This document shows, one piece after another, positions 62,162 through 64,000 of a stretch of DNA of 64,000 nucleotides. The position numbers and the translations under genes were made by a program. Numbering within the stretch: the stretch's first letter is position 1; every line of letters begins with the position of its first letter. Location: NCBI GenBank assembly GCA_964385755.1, contig CAYLPZ010000003.1, forward strand, positions 65,997 to 129,996, read 5' to 3'. The notes below the pieces were generated by a model. The model was not told the origin of the DNA. It did not search any database and saw only the letters and a list, made by a program, of their open reading frames with translations. Origin of the DNA: CAG-698 sp964385755 (GTDB taxonomy: Bacteria > Bacillota_I > Bacilli_A > ML615J-28 > CAG-698).

Positions 62162-63403
62162 TTAATTATTAGGGTTTTGAACAACTCCTATAAATAATAT
62201 ACAGCCATTAGCATCTTCGATGTAATAAATAAAAGGTCTATCAAGAACGAAATTTATAACTTCTTCAGGCCCTTCACTAGTAGCTTTATCACCAACAATA
62301 GTTACTGCAGCTGCTTTAACTCCCTCTTCACTTAAATCAATTCCAACTATTTGATTAATTAATGCGCAATATAGATTTGTATCTGATATTTTTGATAAAT
62401 CACATTTATTTACATCAAATAAACTATCTACTCCTAATGACTCCATTACAGGAACTAAATTATGAGCATTTGTATATTTAAACTTTGGTAAAGATAAATT
62501 AACTTTTCTGTTAGTTTTGTTTAATGTTAAAACAGTATCAAGTTCTGCGTATAAATCAGACACATTGACAAAATCTTGAGGGAGAATGAATGTAATTTTA
62601 TTACCATTATAGAATCTATCTTGCATAAGCTTATATTTTTCATTTTCATAATATCTAGTATAAAGAGAATGATTCATCATATCAACTAAGATATTCTCAC
62701 CATTTTCTAATGTAAAATCATGTTTTCTAGTATTTTCTTTCTTAAACTCAACTTCCCATTTATTATTAAAATAAATTGTATTAATTAATGCGAAAGAAAG
62801 ACCAACTAGTTCTTTTAGATTGCTATCTTTGACATTTAGAAAATCATAAGTATTTTCATTTATCCATTTTGCAATAGCACTTAAAGTATCTAAAGTAAAT
62901 GAATTAAAATGTGCTTGTGCATAATAATTATCTACAAGTATTTTTTGGTAGTCTTCTTTAACAAAAATATTAGGACTAATCCAGTATGAGTTTGCAATCT
63001 TAGCTTTACCATCTTTATTCTTATAATAATTAGTCTCATATAAAGATTTATTAATGCTTCTTAATGTTTCTAAAGAATCAATATTTAAAGCATTTTTAAG
63101 TTCATCTAGCGTATCACCTTTTGCTCCTTCAGTTTCCATTGACATAGCCATATATAGACTTGCTGGGGAGAAAACTATATTCCCATTTTTTTCTTCAAGA
63201 TTAACAAAAGTATCAATTGCAAATTTATTATATAACGATACATTTTTTTTATCAATTTCTTTTCTCACATATTCACTTGATGGATAAGAAACTTTTAGTG
63301 GTTTAAATACTCCATCTTCTTCTTGAGTACAAGAAATACACATTATACTAAAAAGCATAACAAAAATAAAAACAACTAATTTATTAAATAATAATTTCTT
63401 CAT
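62162..63403 (-). CDS. serpin (serine protease inhibitor) lipoprotein
   Basis: The lipobox MCISC predicts a surface-anchored protein. A full serpin fold follows: NIVFSPASLYMAMSMETEGA, FALINTIYFNNKWEVEF, LSLPKFKY and NQIVGIDLSEEGVKAAA. The hinge EEGVKAAAVTI (359-369) has the small residues of inhibitory serpins, and the C-terminal DRPFIYYIEDANGCILFIG is canonical. The scissile bond cannot be set exactly; it should fall in GDKATSEGPEE. It may protect against host or community proteases. Confidence 0.93.
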   Translation of the reverse strand: MKKLLFNKLVVFIFVMLFSIMCISCTQEEDGVFKPLKVSYPSSEYVRKEIDKKNVSLYNKFAIDTFVNLEEKNGNIVFSPASLYMAMSMETEGAKGDTLDELKNALNIDSLETLRSINKSLYETNYYKNKDGKAKIANSYWISPNIFVKEDYQKILVDNYYAQAHFNSFTLDTLSAIAKWINENTYDFLNVKDSNLKELVGLSFALINTIYFNNKWEVEFKKENTRKHDFTLENGENILVDMMNHSLYTRYYENEKYKLMQDRFYNGNKITFILPQDFVNVSDLYAELDTVLTLNKTNRKVNLSLPKFKYTNAHNLVPVMESLGVDSLFDVNKCDLSKISDTNLYCALINQIVGIDLSEEGVKAAAVTIVGDKATSEGPEEVINFVLDRPFIYYIEDANGCILFIGVVQNPNN

Positions 63404-63451
63404 ATTATTTTATCTCCTTATATTAATAAAACAAAAATGAAATTGTGATTT

Positions 63452-63598
63452 CTAAACCAAAATATCTATTCTCACACATTTCTTTTCATTAATTAACTTT
63501 TTAAGTTTATTTCTTACTTCAAATATTCTTCTTTTGACCGTTTCAAGAGGTAAGTATAATTTCTCTACTACAAATGTTAACAATCTATCTTCAATATT
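63452..63598 (-). pseudogene. sigma-factor region 4-like fragment
   Basis: Minus-strand reading EDRLLTFVVEKLYLPLETVK and RRIFEVRNKLKKLI, then a TAG. LPLETVKRRIFEVRNKLKKL resembles the helix-turn-helix of sigma-70 region 4 (usually VGTVKSRL). A stop lies just upstream in frame and there is no start, so it is a remnant. Confidence 0.4.
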
Positions 63599-63636
63599 TT
63601 ATTTAAAGTATTTGTGGTTTATATCAAAATGAAATT

Positions 63637-63873
63637 TTAATTTCTATGCAAATAATATTTTGCTTTTTTTACTATTTCTTTATATCTTTCATTATCTTTA
63701 ATATAGTTGAAACATTCTAGATTAAGTGAACATAAAAAATCACTATCTTTATCAAAAGCACGATAATTAGCACAATTATATGTGTCTGACTTATCCAAAT
63801 ATTTATTTTTAATTTTAAATTCTTTTACTTCTACTATTATTAAAGAGCTAGTAGTATTGATACTAATCTTCAT
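63637..63873 (-). CDS. small protein of unknown function
   Basis: Seventy-eight residues, start MKISINTTSSLIIVEVKEF, end KKAKYYLHRN. No family recognised. It begins 2 bases after the stop of the gene cut by the right edge, so it is cotranscribed with it. It could be the first part of the locus whose end is the sigma-like fragment, now split by a stop. Confidence 0.5.
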   Translation of the reverse strand: MKISINTTSSLIIVEVKEFKIKNKYLDKSDTYNCANYRAFDKDSDFLCSLNLECFNYIKDNERYKEIVKKAKYYLHRN

Positions 63874-63875
63874 TC

Positions 63876-64000
63876 TTAGTTATTTTTTAGAAACATTGTC
63901 ATATATAAAGGAAAAAATTTGATTTTAGAATTACTACAGTTTAAGTTATTCATAGATAAAATAATTCCATAATCTAACTTTTCTTTTTCAACAATATTTT
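63876..64000 (-). CDS. C-terminal end of an unidentified gene, cut by window edge
   Basis: About 41 codons on the minus strand ending FFPLYMTMFLKNN then TAA at 63878-63876. Too little is present to name the family. Confidence 0.4.
   Translation of the reverse strand, partial: NIVEKEKLDYGIILSMNNLNCSNSKIKFFPLYMTMFLKNN

Overview
The window is mostly very AT-rich bacterial chromosome with short intergenic gaps, mostly minus-strand genes and the standard code (TGG is used for Trp and TGA is used as a stop). Gene content points to an uncultured, probably gut-associated Bacillota of the Bacilli/Mollicutes-like kind: T-box regulation, an arginine deiminase pathway, a PPi-dependent phosphofructokinase, many Cys-anchored lipoproteins and no LPS genes. 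This placement is an inference from gene content, not from a marker gene. A full RecBCD set rather than AddAB is unusual for such a lineage.

Layout. 1-3 kb: an MMPL/RND exporter running off the left edge, a small membrane protein and a FliB-like Cys-cluster protein. 3.1-6.4 kb: a Fic remnant, an SGNH-hydrolase lipoprotein and a membrane protein. 6.4-11.7 kb: a complete branched-chain amino acid ABC importer (livFGMHJ) behind a T-box leader whose specifier reads ATC (Ile). 11.8-14.7 kb: a hydrolase-acetyltransferase fusion, YaaA and a decayed HypB-like GTPase. 14.7-16.3 kb: a uracil permease behind a leader-peptide/terminator arrangement that resembles UTP-sensing attenuation. 16.3-20.6 kb: arcC-arcB-arcA with two unidentified genes upstream. 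20.8-21.6 kb: a rhodanese lipoprotein and thioredoxin.

21.87-28.45 kb is a foreign, visibly GC-richer island. It holds a truncated MFS gene, a coiled-coil membrane protein, a lipoprotein, and what looks like a small integrative element: large hairpins, a strong promoter, a terminated leader RNA, a 49-residue small gene, an HUH rolling-circle Rep, a large serine recombinase, a 123-bp palindrome, and two related terminator-plus-tRNA-3'-end segments. Its right side ends in broken recombinase and transposase pieces.

28.9-38.9 kb: recD-recB-recC and PPi-PFK. 38.9-45.8 kb: a lipoprotein with a barnase-like C-terminus, a pair of G3E (CobW-type) metallochaperone GTPases, one carrying a roughly 150-residue His/Cys/Asp/Glu repeat, then a flavodoxin-like reductase, an HD hydrolase, an ArsC/Spx-like protein and a GIN-domain lipoprotein. 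45.9-51.5 kb is an accessory/defence region: a BRO-N-Fic fusion, an AAA/DUF4143 ATPase whose promoter is bracketed by 25-bp direct repeats, and an AbiE toxin-antitoxin pair with a frameshifted toxin. These cassettes are separated by duplicated remnants of the same two small genes.

51.5-64 kb: Nudix, RNA uracil methyltransferase, GNAT, DUF554, a protease/pseudoprotease lipoprotein pair in which only the catalytically degenerate member has the PDZ domain, a beta-lactamase-fold serine hydrolase, a chimeric recombinase-ATPase pseudogene, TspO, CYTH, a thioesterase-like protein, a serpin lipoprotein with an inhibitory-type hinge, and fragments at the right edge. The most notable observations are the protease/pseudoprotease pair, the uracil permease attenuator, the Ile T-box on a transporter, the barnase-like lipoprotein, RecBCD, and the cassette structure around the DUF4143 and AbiE genes.
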